Positions 16,830-25,474 of a stretch of DNA of 64,000 nt are shown here, one piece after another. This stretch comes from Bacillus solitudinis (lineage in GTDB: Bacteria > Bacillota > Bacilli > Bacillales > Bacillaceae_D), in the NCBI RefSeq assembly GCF_002797395.1, contig NZ_KZ454943.1, forward strand, positions 611,325-675,324, written 5' to 3'. The notes beneath the pieces were generated by a model. It was given only the letters and a program-made list of their open reading frames with translations, searched no databases and was not told the DNA's origin. The first letter of the stretch is position 1, and each line of letters opens with the position of its first letter. The position numbers and the translations under genes were made by a program.

Positions 16830-18059
16830 ATGAAAGTTATTTTCCTTATTGATATGGAATCCTTCTATGCATTAGTTGAAAAAGCCAGGGATACGCGTCT
16901 CTATACAAAGCCTGTCATTGTTGCTGGTGATCCAAAACGGAGATCAGGAGTGGTTTTAGCAGCTTGTCCCTTGGCTAAACAAAAAGGTGTGAAAAATGCC
17001 GAGCGTCTTTGGGAAGCACAGCAGAAATGCCCTGAAGCCATCATTGTTCCTCCTAAGATGCAAGAATATGTTGATTTATCAATTGAAATTACACGGGTTC
17101 TTCAAAATTTCACACCTTTAGTTGAGCCCTATTCAATCGATGAGCAGTTTATTGATGTAACCGGCAGTACAAAATTATTTGGCTCACCACTTGAAATTGC
17201 TAAACAAATTCAGCATACGCTTTGGACTAGTTTTCGAATTCGCGCCAGAATTGGAATTGGTGAAAATAAAGTTTTAGCAAAAATGGCTTGTGATAACTTC
17301 GCAAAAAAAAGCAATAGTGGTATCTACTGGCTGAAGAAAGATGAATTAGAGAAGACATTATGGCCTTTACCCGTTGAAAAATTATTTGGAGTAGGAAGTC
17401 GAATGAGAATAAATTTGAAAAATATGGCTATACGAACTATAGGTCAACTTGCGAATACACCGTTAGAACGTTTAAAAAATAAATGGGGGGTGAGCGGTCA
17501 CGTTCTTTGGATGACGGCAAATGGCCACGACTTTTCCCCTGTCTCCACAGAATCTCATCAAGGTCAAAAAGCAATCGGACACGGTATGACCTTACCTAGA
17601 AACTATATGATGAAAGATGAAATTAAGGTCGTGTTACTGGAGCTATGTGAAGAGGTGTGTTACCGGGCAAGACTCTCTCATGTTATGGGTGACACGGTGT
17701 CGGTAAGTGTATCTGGTGCAAGTTATGATATTCCCACTGGATTTCATCGTCAACTAAAAATGCCTTGTGAAACCAATATTACCATGGAGCTTTTTTACTA
17801 TGCTTGCCAACTCTTCGAAACTTATTGGGATGGCAATCCCGTTAGACGACTCGGGATTTCGCTCTCAAAGCTAACCACCGATCAAGTTGTTCAACTTAGT
17901 TTATTTGAACAAAACCGTGACCGACTCTTTAAACTAGGCGAAGCCATGGATGGCATTAAGCAACGTTATGGTAAAGCCTCCCTTATGCGGGCATCATCAT
18001 TATTACCCTCTGGCCAAGCTAAAGAGCGTGCAGCTAAGATTGGAGGGCATTATAAATGA
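16830..18059 (+). CDS. Y-family DNA polymerase, UvrX/YqjW type
   Basis: Translesion polymerase of the ImpB/MucB/SamB group. The catalytic palm shows FLIDMESFYALVEK (first Asp7) and YSIDEQFIDVT (Asp-Glu pair). The fingers, helix-hairpin-helix (VEKLFGVGSRMRINLKNM) and little-finger domains follow. QVVQLSLFEQ is a typical beta-clamp-binding motif. ATG at 16830 follows GGAGAG; the frame is open a few codons further upstream. Expression is under two LexA-type boxes. It overlaps a YolD-like gene by 4 bases, as the uvrX and yqjW loci of Bacillus do. Confidence 0.92.
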   Translation: MKVIFLIDMESFYALVEKARDTRLYTKPVIVAGDPKRRSGVVLAACPLAKQKGVKNAERLWEAQQKCPEAIIVPPKMQEYVDLSIEITRVLQNFTPLVEPYSIDEQFIDVTGSTKLFGSPLEIAKQIQHTLWTSFRIRARIGIGENKVLAKMACDNFAKKSNSGIYWLKKDELEKTLWPLPVEKLFGVGSRMRINLKNMAIRTIGQLANTPLERLKNKWGVSGHVLWMTANGHDFSPVSTESHQGQKAIGHGMTLPRNYMMKDEIKVVLLELCEEVCYRARLSHVMGDTVSVSVSGASYDIPTGFHRQLKMPCETNITMELFYYACQLFETYWDGNPVRRLGISLSKLTTDQVVQLSLFEQNRDRLFKLGEAMDGIKQRYGKASLMRASSLLPSGQAKERAAKIGGHYK

Positions 18060-18391
18060 GTGATTATTTAAAGCGAAAAAACCTTTTGTGGGAAGGAAGC
18101 AGATTTGTTTTGCCAGAGCAAAAAGCTGCTTTACTAAAATATCAAGAGGAAGCAAAAAAAGTAGAAAGACCTCTTCTTGATGAACAGGAGTTATATGAAA
18201 TAGGTATGATTATTATGGAAGCGATGAAATATCAAATTAAAGTGAACGTCACGTACTGGGAAAATGGACTATATAAGGAAAGGGTCGCTTTGATTGAGCG
18301 AATAGATTCAGTGTTAAAGCGAATTAAATTAAAATGGGAGGGCGAAGTGGAGTACATTGATATCAATTGCTTAAAGAAGGTCGAAAAATAA
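18056..18391 (+). CDS. YolD-like protein
   Basis: 111 residues with the YolD-family layout: N-terminal DYLKRKNLLWEGSRFVLPEQ, then a central KVNVTYWENGLYKERVALIERID and KLKWEGEVEYIDINCLKKV. Members accompany Y-family polymerases in Firmicutes and are proposed to act like UmuD. The 4-base overlap with the polymerase gene makes them co-regulated by LexA. Its transcript would have ended at the terminator now split by the IS element. Confidence 0.88.
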   Translation: MSDYLKRKNLLWEGSRFVLPEQKAALLKYQEEAKKVERPLLDEQELYEIGMIIMEAMKYQIKVNVTYWENGLYKERVALIERIDSVLKRIKLKWEGEVEYIDINCLKKVEK

Positions 18392-18431
18392 ACAAGAACC
18401 AGGCGTTATGACGTTTCTACTCCTTTAAAGG

Positions 18432-18444
18432 AAACAGACCCTCA
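18432..18444. terminator. Left arm of a terminator split by the IS element
   Basis: AAACAGACCCTCA is the exact reverse complement of 19946-19958. Without the insertion the two arms would form a 13-bp stem with loop TTCTAGCT, a bidirectional terminator between the yolD-like gene and yebC. Confidence 0.8.
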
Positions 18445-18495
18445 TTCTAGCTTGAACTGTACCCCATAAAATAGACAGTTTAATAAAAAGAGACT

Positions 18496-19413
18496 TTAAG
18501 CAGCTAGTAGATGACCTCGGTATTGTGCCGGGGTCATTTTCATTAATCCCCACTGGTAGCGATAATTATTGTATTCTTCCATGTACTCATTGACTTCCTG
18601 TTTCAATTGCTTGAGACTTTCACAGCTTTTGTAATTAACGTGATCTTTAAAATGACCAAAGAATGATTCTATTGGAGAGTTGTCCCAACAGTTCCCCTTT
18701 CTAGACATAGACTGACGTATCCCTAACTTCTTCACCTTCTCCTGGAATAGTGGATGCGTATAGTGAAATCCTTGATCTGAATGGAGAATAGCCTCCGGGT
18801 GAAAGTGAACAATGGCTTCTACAAGCTTGTCTAATGTTTGATAAACAAGCTCCATTTCTAATGAGCTATAGACGTTGTAAGCTACAATTTCTTTTGTCGA
18901 ACCATCTTTCACACATGATAAATAAGCCTTTTGACCTCTACCGTAGTAAAGATAAGTAATGTCTGTTAATAACACCTTACCAGGTTCTTCTTGATCAAAT
19001 TGACGATCTAGTAGGTTAGGACAAGTACGGTGCTCTTGAGTCGCTTTAAGCATTCTTCGATAGGGATTTGCCCTTCTTATCTTTGTTTTAAGATCATACT
19101 TCCTCATTAACCTTCTAATTTTTTTATGGTTCATAACGACACAATAATCATTCTCTAAAATCATTTTAATTTGAAGAGCGCCTACTTTTTCTTTCTTTTG
19201 GTCAAATATCCATTTAATAAGTTCAATTTCCAATTCATCTGATACTTCTCTTTTTTGACGAGTGTCTGTCGCCTGTAACTATGCGTAATATCCACTTCTA
19301 CTAACGTTAGCTAAGCTGCATAGATGGGAGACTTCACCCGTTAACTGATGAACTCTTATTGTTTTTTCGATCAACTGAAATTTCTCTGATACCGTTAACG
19401 TTTCCTTTTCAAC
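18496..19413 (-). pseudogene. IS3-family transposase OrfB, interrupted by a stop codon
   Basis: The reading frame continues from the orfA frameshift region through VSEKFQLIEKTIRVHQLTG and SLANVSRSGYYA to a TAG at 19279-19281, where this family has Trp (SGYYAWL). It then runs on through the rve integrase core. The DDE triad is present: LLTDITYL, ILHSDQGFHY and DNSPIESFFGHFK. Re-initiation at the ATG at 19233 would make a 245-residue product lacking the N-terminal part. The element therefore looks recently inactivated. Confidence 0.85.
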
Positions 19414-19823
19414 GCCTGCCTCTCTAGTTCTTCTAACTTTTTTAAGAAATCATTTTCAGCTTCTAAAAATTTAATTCTAGCTTCTGCCTTCTTCAATTTT
19501 TCTTCTGCCGATAGTTCTTTTGTAGACGGTCGACCAGTACTTCCTTTTCCTCTCCGTTCTGAATCAAATCCAGCTTCTCCAAACTTTTCAAACGTATCAC
19601 GCCAGCGCTGTAAACAACGTTTTGGTTGCTTTTTACCTATTACATCTAAATTGAATCCATTCTCGATGAATATTTGAGACGGAATTTTTCCTGCCTGATA
19701 TTCCCGAACGGCCTTGATCTTAAAGGCTGAATGACAGGAGATTGAACGATCTGATACACGATCTACGTTGGGATTTTTCTCAAGCTCTTTCATTTGGTAC
19801 TCAGTATAGATATTTTTACTCAT
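19395..19823 (-). CDS. IS3-family transposase OrfA
   Basis: Helix-turn-helix protein of about 142 residues that recognises the IS ends. The N-terminal HTH region (FKIKAVREYQAGKIPSQIF) is followed by a second helix-turn-helix-like region (LQRWRDTFEKFGEAGFDSER) and a C-terminal coiled coil (EEKLKKAEARIKFLEAENDF). The ATG at 19823 has GGAG 7 bases upstream; the frame is open to 19883. OrfB is normally made by minus-one frameshifting near its end. Confidence 0.85.
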   Translation of the reverse strand: MSKNIYTEYQMKELEKNPNVDRVSDRSISCHSAFKIKAVREYQAGKIPSQIFIENGFNLDVIGKKQPKRCLQRWRDTFEKFGEAGFDSERRGKGSTGRPSTKELSAEEKLKKAEARIKFLEAENDFLKKLEELERQALKRKR

Positions 19824-19945
19824 AGAATTTCTCCGTTCAAAATTAATGTTTTCATTATAAACGGGTTTTTCTTCTAAAGACATGAAAAAGCCCGAATATG
19901 GGGCACTTTTATTAAAGTGTCCATTATTCGGGTTATAGTTCAGCT

Positions 19946-19958
19946 TGAGGGTCTGTTT
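19946..19958. terminator. Right arm of the split terminator
   Basis: TGAGGGTCTGTTT, exact complement of the arm at 18432-18444. It lies 3 bp beyond the IS right end, immediately after the target duplication and next to the yebC stop. Confidence 0.8.
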
Positions 19959-19961
19959 TAA

Positions 19962-20681
19962 TTATTCACCTAAATCCACGTTATGATAGACTTGTTGCAC
20001 ATCTTCTAAGTCTTCTAAAGCATCAACTAGCTTTTCAAACTGTGTTTGGTCGTCTTCTGAAAGCGTTAGGTCATTTTGCGCAAGCATAGTTAGTTCTGCT
20101 ACAGTAAATTCCGTAATTCCAGCCGTTCTAAAAGCCTCTTGAACAGCATGAAACTGATCAGGGTCAGCATAAACGATAACGGCTTCCCCTTCTTCTAAAA
20201 GGTCCCGTACATCTACGTCTGCCTCCATTAGAAGCTCCAGGACTTCATCAACTGTTCTTCCTTCAATCCCAATAACAGCTGTCGCATCAAACATATAGGC
20301 AACTGAACCTGTTACACCCATATTACCACCATTTTTATTAAATGCAGAGCGAACCTCCGCAGCTGTACGATTCACGTTATTAGTCAATGCATCGACAATA
20401 AGCATTGACCCACTTGGTCCGAAGCCTTCATAACGAAGCTCGTCATAACTTTCTTCTGAACCGCCTTTTGCTTTTTCAATCGCACGGTCAATAATTGCTC
20501 TTGGTACATTGTACGTTTTTGCACGCTCTAGTACAAATTTAAGTGCTTGATTTAAATCTGGGTCTGGTTCACCTTGCTTAGCTACTACATAAATTTCACG
20601 ACCAAATTTTGCATAGATACGACTTGTATTTGCATCTTTTGACGCTTTTTTTTCTTTAATATTATTCCACTTACGGCCCAT
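19962..20681 (-). CDS. yebC: YebC/TACO1-family protein
   Basis: 239 residues of the highly conserved YebC family, with the N-terminal [37 protein letters not shown], and the acidic C-terminal domains. Members were long annotated as transcriptional regulators and are now linked to translation of difficult sequences such as proline runs. The ATG at 20681 gives the family N-terminus; the frame is open three codons further. Its natural terminator was split by the adjacent IS insertion. Confidence 0.95.
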   Translation of the reverse strand: MGRKWNNIKEKKASKDANTSRIYAKFGREIYVVAKQGEPDPDLNQALKFVLERAKTYNVPRAIIDRAIEKAKGGSEESYDELRYEGFGPSGSMLIVDALTNNVNRTAAEVRSAFNKNGGNMGVTGSVAYMFDATAVIGIEGRTVDEVLELLMEADVDVRDLLEEGEAVIVYADPDQFHAVQEAFRTAGITEFTVAELTMLAQNDLTLSEDDQTQFEKLVDALEDLEDVQQVYHNVDLGE

Positions 20682-20815
20682 ATTGAACACTCACTTTCAA
20701 CGTAAAATCTATTTACCTATCAACACGCAGGCTATCATTATGTATGGCCAATAGCCTCACTTCCTTAATCAACACATTATATTATACCTTACATTCAGCA
20801 CCTGTTACGAATTAA

Positions 20816-20851
20816 AAAAAAGAAAAGTTGCACAGCAACCTTTTCTTGAAG
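20816..20851 (-). terminator. Terminator downstream of leuA
   Basis: GAAAAGGTTGC and GCAACTTTTC form an 11-bp stem (one bulge) followed by TTTTTTT on the minus strand. Confidence 0.75.
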
Positions 20852-20883
20852 CAATAAGCGGAACCACTGCCAGGGTTTAAAGT

Positions 20884-20912
20884 TCCCCTATAAGTGTTCT
20901 TCTTATAGGGGA
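20884..20912 (-). terminator. Second hairpin just after leuA
   Basis: TCCCCTATAAG (20884-20894) pairs perfectly with CTTATAGGGGA (20902-20912). No long T-run follows, so it may stabilise the message end rather than terminate. Confidence 0.5.
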
Positions 20913-20931
20913 CGCGCAGTGGGTGGGGATG

Positions 20932-22590
20932 TTATTTTTTTATTTTGTTGACTGCACTAAATAAGGCTTTTACCGAAGATGTCATAATATCAACGTCAAT
21001 TCCACATCCCCAATACACAGTGTCATCCATGGTTCGTATTCCTACATAGGAAACAGCATTTGACTCTGACCCTATTTCTAATGCATGCTCTTTATAAACT
21101 AAATCTTTATAAGTAATATCTAGTTTCTTTTGAATTGCATTACTAATCGCATCCAATCGTCCATTTCCGACTCCGACAATTTCCGAAATGTTCTCTTCTA
21201 TCTGAATCGTGACATTTGTTTTAAAATCATCATGTTTCATAAATTGATAATTGATAAATTCAACAGGGGTTTTAATATTAACATATTCCTTCTTAAAGAT
21301 ATCGTAAATTTCCTCAGCCATAAGTTCCTTTTGCAGACGATCCGATACATTTTTTACACAGTATCCGAAATCTTCTCGCATCTTCGGGGGAAGTTCAAGG
21401 CCATATTGTTGCTCGAGAAGGTATCCAATCCCTCCTTTTCCAGACTGGCTATTAATCCGGATAACATCTCCTTCATACTCTCTACCAATATCCTTTGGAT
21501 CAATTAATAAGTAAGGGACTGTCCACTCTTCATTTTGTTTTTCCTCACGCCATTTCATTCCTTTGGCAATAGCATCTTGATGCGATCCTGAAAATGCAGC
21601 AAATACAAGTTTCCCAGCATATGGTTGTCTTTCATTGACCTTCATTTTTGTGAATTTTTCATACCCGGCAATAATCTTAGGGATATTTTCAAAATTCAGC
21701 TTTGGGTCAACACCATGTGAAAATAAGTTAAGGGCAAGAGTAACAATGTCGACATTACCTGTTCGTTCGCCATTCCCAAACAATGTTCCCTCGATTCGTT
21801 GGCCTCCTGCTAACAAAGCTAATTCTGAATCAGCAATTCCCGTCCCTCTATCATTGTGTGGATGAATAGACAAAATCACATTCTCTCTGTAATCAAGATG
21901 ATCACTCATGTATTCAATTTGGCTTGCATACACGTGCGGCATTGAAAGAGAGACCGTAGCCGGTAGATTAATAATCACCTTGTTATCAGCAGTTGGTTGC
22001 CATTCTCCTAGTACTTGGTTGCATATCTCTAAAGCAAAATCAATTTCTGTACCTGTAAAGCTTTCTGGCGAGTACTGGAATTGGAAGTTCCCTTCCGTTT
22101 CAGCAGCATATTTTTTAAGAAGTTTTGCTCCCGTTACCGCAATGTCAATAATCTCCTGCTTTGATTTCTTGAATACTTGCTCACGCTGTGCCACGGACGT
22201 TGAATTATAAAGATGAACGACTGCCTTATTAGCACCCTTAAGTGATTCAAACGTTTTTTGAATGATATGTTCTCGCGACTGTGTCAACACTTGAATGGTG
22301 ACATCCTCCGGGATAAGGTTTTGTTCAATCAGTGTACGTAAAAATGTATATTCTGTCTCTGATGCCGCAGGAAACCCGACTTCAATTTCCTTAAAGCCAA
22401 TCTCGAGAAGCATTTGGAAATATTCTAACTTCTCTTCTAGGTTCATTGGAACAACTAGCGCCTGGTTGCCATCCCGGAGATCAACACTACACCATGTAGG
22501 AGCCTCGGTAATATACTCCTTCTCTGTCCATTTTAAGCTTGAAACTGGAGGCATAAAATAATTTCTCGAATATTTGTTAATATTTTTCAT
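20932..22590 (-). CDS. leuA: 2-isopropylmalate synthase (LeuA type 2)
   Basis: Condenses acetyl-CoA with 2-oxoisovalerate, the first committed step of leucine synthesis. The TIM-barrel HMGL domain carries TWCSVDLRDGNQALVVPMN (Arg-Asp catalytic pair), EVGFPAASETEY, and the HPHNDRGTGIAD metal motif. NGERTGNVDIVTLALNL follows. The C-terminal regulatory LeuA dimer domain lies at about 430-550 (VGVGNGRLDAISNAI). The 552-residue length fits the long type-2 form (Corynebacterium/yeast-like) rather than the standard Bacillus LeuA. It stands alone behind a leucine-specific T-box. Confidence 0.93.
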   Translation of the reverse strand: MKNINKYSRNYFMPPVSSLKWTEKEYITEAPTWCSVDLRDGNQALVVPMNLEEKLEYFQMLLEIGFKEIEVGFPAASETEYTFLRTLIEQNLIPEDVTIQVLTQSREHIIQKTFESLKGANKAVVHLYNSTSVAQREQVFKKSKQEIIDIAVTGAKLLKKYAAETEGNFQFQYSPESFTGTEIDFALEICNQVLGEWQPTADNKVIINLPATVSLSMPHVYASQIEYMSDHLDYRENVILSIHPHNDRGTGIADSELALLAGGQRIEGTLFGNGERTGNVDIVTLALNLFSHGVDPKLNFENIPKIIAGYEKFTKMKVNERQPYAGKLVFAAFSGSHQDAIAKGMKWREEKQNEEWTVPYLLIDPKDIGREYEGDVIRINSQSGKGGIGYLLEQQYGLELPPKMREDFGYCVKNVSDRLQKELMAEEIYDIFKKEYVNIKTPVEFINYQFMKHDDFKTNVTIQIEENISEIVGVGNGRLDAISNAIQKKLDITYKDLVYKEHALEIGSESNAVSYVGIRTMDDTVYWGCGIDVDIMTSSVKALFSAVNKIKK

Positions 22591-22632
22591 TTAGTATCCA
22601 TCCTCTCACTGTTGTCAACTTTTTTAAAATAC

Positions 22633-22672
22633 AAAAAAGCCTTTCATCCCTATATATAGAGACGAAAGACTT
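22633..22672 (-). terminator. T-box-controlled terminator of leuA leader
   Basis: On the minus strand AAGTCTTTCGTC pairs with GATGAAAGGCTT (G-U pairs included), followed by six T. The alternative antiterminator would use the T-box at 22682-22695. Confidence 0.85.
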
Positions 22673-22915
22673 TAACATCTTCGCGGTACCACTCTGATTC
22701 ATACCAAATAAGGTATGCCCTCCAACAGATACGGGTTTACTTGCAACCTTATATCCTCCTACTATAACGGTTAGGATCCGTCTCCACCTACTCTTCTGCA
22801 TTTCAGCGAGCTACTTCAAGGTGAGTTCGGATTTCGTTCACGACTGTTTCGCACCACCCAACAGCTCTCTGTTCGCTAAAAAAATCCTACTATTCCTCTT
22901 CGTTGTATTTAATAT
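22673..22915 (-). promoter_or_regulatory. T-box riboswitch, leucine specific
   Basis: The T-box core AGAGTGGTACCGCG lies at 22682-22695. In stem I, AGTA and GGATTT on the 5' side face AAATCC and GAA-CTC-A on the 3' side. This places the specifier codon CTC at 22823-22825, read by tRNA-Leu(GAG). When uncharged tRNA-Leu rises, the antiterminator forms and leuA is transcribed. This agrees with the downstream leucine gene. Confidence 0.9.
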
Positions 22916-22922
22916 TTATAAC

Positions 22923-22951
22923 AATTTACCATAGAAATAACGGGTTATCAA
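22923..22951 (-). promoter_or_regulatory. Sigma-A promoter of the leuA T-box leader
   Basis: Minus-strand TTGATA (22946-22951), 17-base spacer, TAAATT (22923-22928), just upstream of stem I. Confidence 0.55.
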
Positions 22952-23045
22952 GCGTATTTCAGAAATTGTCTGTTAATAAGGTAAAAATAACGATACTTAT
23001 GTCGTTTTTTAAATAAGAAAAGCTACGCAGTAGCCTTTTCTCTAC

Positions 23046-23081
23046 AAAAAAACACAACTCCATAAAATCTGGTTGTGTTTG
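23046..23081 (-). terminator. Terminator of tRNA-Arg
   Basis: AAACACAAC and GTTGTGTTT arms with a 13-base loop and a long T-run on the minus strand. A second hairpin, with arms GAAAAGGCTAC and GTAGCTTTTC, lies at 23016-23041 further downstream. Confidence 0.8.
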
Positions 23082-23092
23082 AATATGTATAG

Positions 23093-23167
23093 TGGCGCGC
23101 CTAGTAGGACTCGAACCTACAACGCAAGAATCGGAATCTTGAATGATATCCCTTTCACCATAGGCGC
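23093..23167 (-). tRNA. tRNA-Arg (anticodon CCG)
   Basis: Acceptor GCGCCTA pairs with TAGGCGC. The anticodon stem CAAGA/TCTTG encloses TTCCGAT with anticodon CCG, reading CGG codons. The T-arm is GTAGG-TTCGAGT-CCTAC, and the CCA tail is encoded. It is a solitary gene with its own terminator. Confidence 0.93.
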
Positions 23168-23241
23168 CAATAAGCGACATAATCTAATGTAAATCAAAAG
23201 GGAAGAGATGTCAAGTTTTTGTTTTCTCTTCCCTTTGTGAT

Positions 23242-23604
23242 TTAGGCTTGTTTAGCAGGTGTACCTTCTTCAAACATAACATTAAACCGTTCGTTAATGT
23301 CATCTTCTGTGTACCCAGCTTCGCCTAAGCGCGCAGCTAAATTTTTAGCCCAAAGCTGAAGACGTTGCGCCATTTTAGCATACTTTTTAGACTCATTTCC
23401 TTTAGAAGATTTTGCACGTCCCTCAGCATTTGACATAACATTCTCTACGATGAAAAGAGCCTTCCACACGCCATCTTCTTCTAACCCTTCACTTGTTTGA
23501 CCAAGTTCATCCGTGATTTTCTTATAGAAGTTATCGAATTCCTTAAACGAAATTTCTTCATCCATATTTAGATACACTTGAATTTGTTCATATAATGATT
23601 GCAT
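23242..23604 (-). CDS. Conserved-looking cytoplasmic protein of unknown function
   Basis: 120 residues starting at the ATG at 23604, which has GGGGTGG 6 bases upstream; the frame is open seven codons further. It appears all-helical and soluble (MQSLYEQIQVYLNMDEEISF; MAQRLQLWAKNLAARLGEAG; EDDINERFNVMFEEG). I do not recognise the family. It is flanked by a tRNA and brxB and appears to be its own unit. Confidence 0.7.
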   Translation of the reverse strand: MQSLYEQIQVYLNMDEEISFKEFDNFYKKITDELGQTSEGLEEDGVWKALFIVENVMSNAEGRAKSSKGNESKKYAKMAQRLQLWAKNLAARLGEAGYTEDDINERFNVMFEEGTPAKQA

Positions 23605-23713
23605 GACTTGCCACCCCTTTTTCAATTTCTGGCTTATTATAGCATATTTTTAGCTAATCTTGCTTCCTCAAAGCAAAAAGCCTGTGACAAATTCACAGAC
23701 TTTTGACGATTCC

Positions 23714-24139
23714 TTACTTACAGTACTCATCAAATGCTTTTTCAAGCTTCTGAACAACTTGGATCGGTTCATGGCCTTCAATTTCATGACGTTCAACCAT
23801 TGCCATAATCTCACCGTCTTTTAATAAAGCAAATGACGGAGAAGAAGGTGCATATCCTGTAAAATAATCACGAGCCTTTGCTGTTGCTTCTTTATCTTGA
23901 CCAGCAAATACCGTAACAAAACGGTCAGGCTTCGTTTCATAATTTTTCATATAAGCTGCAGCAGGGCGAGCAATTCCACCAGCACAGCCACATACAGAAT
24001 TTATCATAACAAGTGTTGTTCCTTCTTCTTGAAGGATTTGGTCAACCTCCTCAGTTGTTTGAAGCTGCTGATAGCCCGCCTCGACCATCTCCTGACGAGC
24101 CACTTGTACGACATCATTCATAAAGAAATTAAATTGCAT
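23714..24139 (-). CDS. brxB: Bacilliredoxin BrxB (YqiW)
   Basis: DUF1094-family thiol-disulfide protein of 141 residues. It carries the CGC active site in [16 protein letters not shown] and [15 protein letters not shown] near the end. Bacilliredoxins remove bacillithiol from S-bacillithiolated proteins after oxidative stress. The N-terminal [15 protein letters not shown] matches the YqiW rather than the YphP paralog. A GGAGGG ribosome site supports the start. Confidence 0.93.
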   Translation of the reverse strand: MQFNFFMNDVVQVARQEMVEAGYQQLQTTEEVDQILQEEGTTLVMINSVCGCAGGIARPAAAYMKNYETKPDRFVTVFAGQDKEATAKARDYFTGYAPSSPSFALLKDGEIMAMVERHEIEGHEPIQVVQKLEKAFDEYCK

Positions 24140-24300
24140 AAATGAAACCCTCCTACGTTAAGTTCTTCCCCTTATTGTAACCTTAACCTCGAAAAGAAAC
24201 CAATAAAACAGCTCAGATCAGGTAAGAATTATGAAAATACTTTGGTTCTAGTTACCAGAAAAATAGAGTTAGAACAAACACAATAAGGTTATAAACATTC

Positions 24301-25314
24301 TTATTGTAAGGCCATTCGCAACGATTCAATATTACGACGCATTAAACTAAAATAATCCTCGTCATTATCAATATCCTCTTGAACAAGAGCTTCTAAATTA
24401 TGAATGTATACTACTTCCGCTCCAACCTCACCTTTAACAATCTCTGCAATGTTTGGTGTGACGTTTTGTTCAAACAGTATATATTCTATTTCATATTCAT
24501 GAGCAAATTCAATAACTTCCTGAAGTTGACGCTGCGAAGGTTCATTCGTAGGCGATAATCCTGCAATTCCCCTTTGATGAATACCGTAACGTTCTTCCCA
24601 GTAACCATATCCTTCATGAGAGACGAGAAATGTATCTTTGCTAGCTTCGGATACCATCTCTTGAAATTCTAAGTTAACTGCCTCAAGCTCGGATTTCACT
24701 TCTTCGAAATTTGCTGTGAAATACTGTTCTTGCTCTGGCATCAATTGCACTAATGTATTTTTAATATTTTCAGCTATAGTAATAGATAAAATTGGATCTA
24801 ACCAAATATGAGGGTCCTTGTCGTGATCATGTGCGTTATCATCTTCCTCGTGGGCATGGTCGTCAGCAGCATGCGCGTCTTCTTCCTCGTTTGCATGTTC
24901 GTCATGAGTCTCTAGAAGTTCAGTTCCTTCTGATGCTTGAACAATTAAGACATCCTCGGCTGTAACTGTATTAATAATCGCATCAACAAAACCTTCTAAC
25001 CCGGCACCATTATAGATAAACGCGTCACCTTCAACAATTTCAATCATTTGACGCGCAGTTGGTTCAAACGTGTGGGCATCCGCACCAACAGGTACCAGAT
25101 TTGTTACATGAACAAAGTCTCCACCAATTTTAGAAGCAAAATCTTCAAGTGGAAAAATTGTCGTAAATAATTCTAACCGTTCTGTCTCTTCCTGGATACC
25201 TTCATCCTGATTTTCTGTATCTACATCTTCCGTTACTTCTCCCTGCCCCCCACATGCAGCTAGCAAAGCTGATAAAACAAGAATCATTGCAAACAAATTA
25301 AAGCTAAGTTTCAT
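24301..25314 (-). CDS. znuA: Zinc ABC transporter substrate-binding lipoprotein
   Basis: Cluster-9 metal-binding protein. The lipobox is LLAACGG (Cys21). Ligand histidines occur in VPVGADAHTFEPT and DPHIWLDP, with SHEGYGYWEERYG and FEQNVTPNIAEIV further on. A His/Asp/Glu-rich loop (about 140-175, including HAHEEDDNAHDHD) before the second histidine is typical of zinc-specific members. Two Zur-like dyads lie in the short upstream region. The permease and ATPase genes are not adjacent, so it must work with a transporter encoded elsewhere. Confidence 0.92.
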   Translation of the reverse strand: MKLSFNLFAMILVLSALLAACGGQGEVTEDVDTENQDEGIQEETERLELFTTIFPLEDFASKIGGDFVHVTNLVPVGADAHTFEPTARQMIEIVEGDAFIYNGAGLEGFVDAIINTVTAEDVLIVQASEGTELLETHDEHANEEEDAHAADDHAHEEDDNAHDHDKDPHIWLDPILSITIAENIKNTLVQLMPEQEQYFTANFEEVKSELEAVNLEFQEMVSEASKDTFLVSHEGYGYWEERYGIHQRGIAGLSPTNEPSQRQLQEVIEFAHEYEIEYILFEQNVTPNIAEIVKGEVGAEVVYIHNLEALVQEDIDNDEDYFSLMRRNIESLRMALQ

Positions 25315-25327
25315 AATTTTCTCCTTT

Positions 25328-25378
25328 CGTAACGATTACGTTTTGTATGATTATGAATTATATCGTAACCTCTACGAT
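25328..25378 (-). promoter_or_regulatory. Two Zur-like operators upstream of znuA
   Basis: The dyads CGTAACGATTACG (25328-25340) and ATCGTA-N5-TACGAT (25362-25378) resemble the Bacillus Zur box (AAATCGTAATNATTACGATTT). The nearer one lies against the ribosome site. Zinc-loaded Zur bound here would repress znuA. Confidence 0.75.
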
Positions 25379-25391
25379 TTGTAAATGAAAA

Positions 25392-25436
25392 TAATAAAGA
25401 GACTCAGAAGTTCATTAACCTTCTAAAGTCTCTTTC
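25392..25436 (-). terminator. Terminator of the secreted-protein gene
   Basis: AAAGAGACT...GTCTCTTT arms with an inner AGAAGGTT/GAACTTCT stem, followed by a T-rich tail on the minus strand. Confidence 0.65.
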
Positions 25437-25474
25437 ACGAATACTACCTTTGACCTGATAAGAATAACATACAC

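Larger units (their letters stand above)
18453..19942 (-). mobile_element. IS3-family (IS150-like) insertion sequence, inactive
   Basis: 1490-bp element with imperfect terminal inverted repeats (ends TGAACTGTACCCC and TGAACTATAACCC, similar for about 36 bases up to TTTAATAAAA). A 3-bp target duplication GCT lies at 18450-18452 and 19943-19945. It holds orfA (HTH) and orfB (DDE integrase) on the minus strand. OrfB has an in-frame amber codon, so this copy should not make full transposase. The target was the loop of a terminator hairpin. Confidence 0.9.

Noticed and set aside
22959-23180. 73-codon frame upstream of leuA
   Set aside because: It lies over tRNA-Arg and its terminator.
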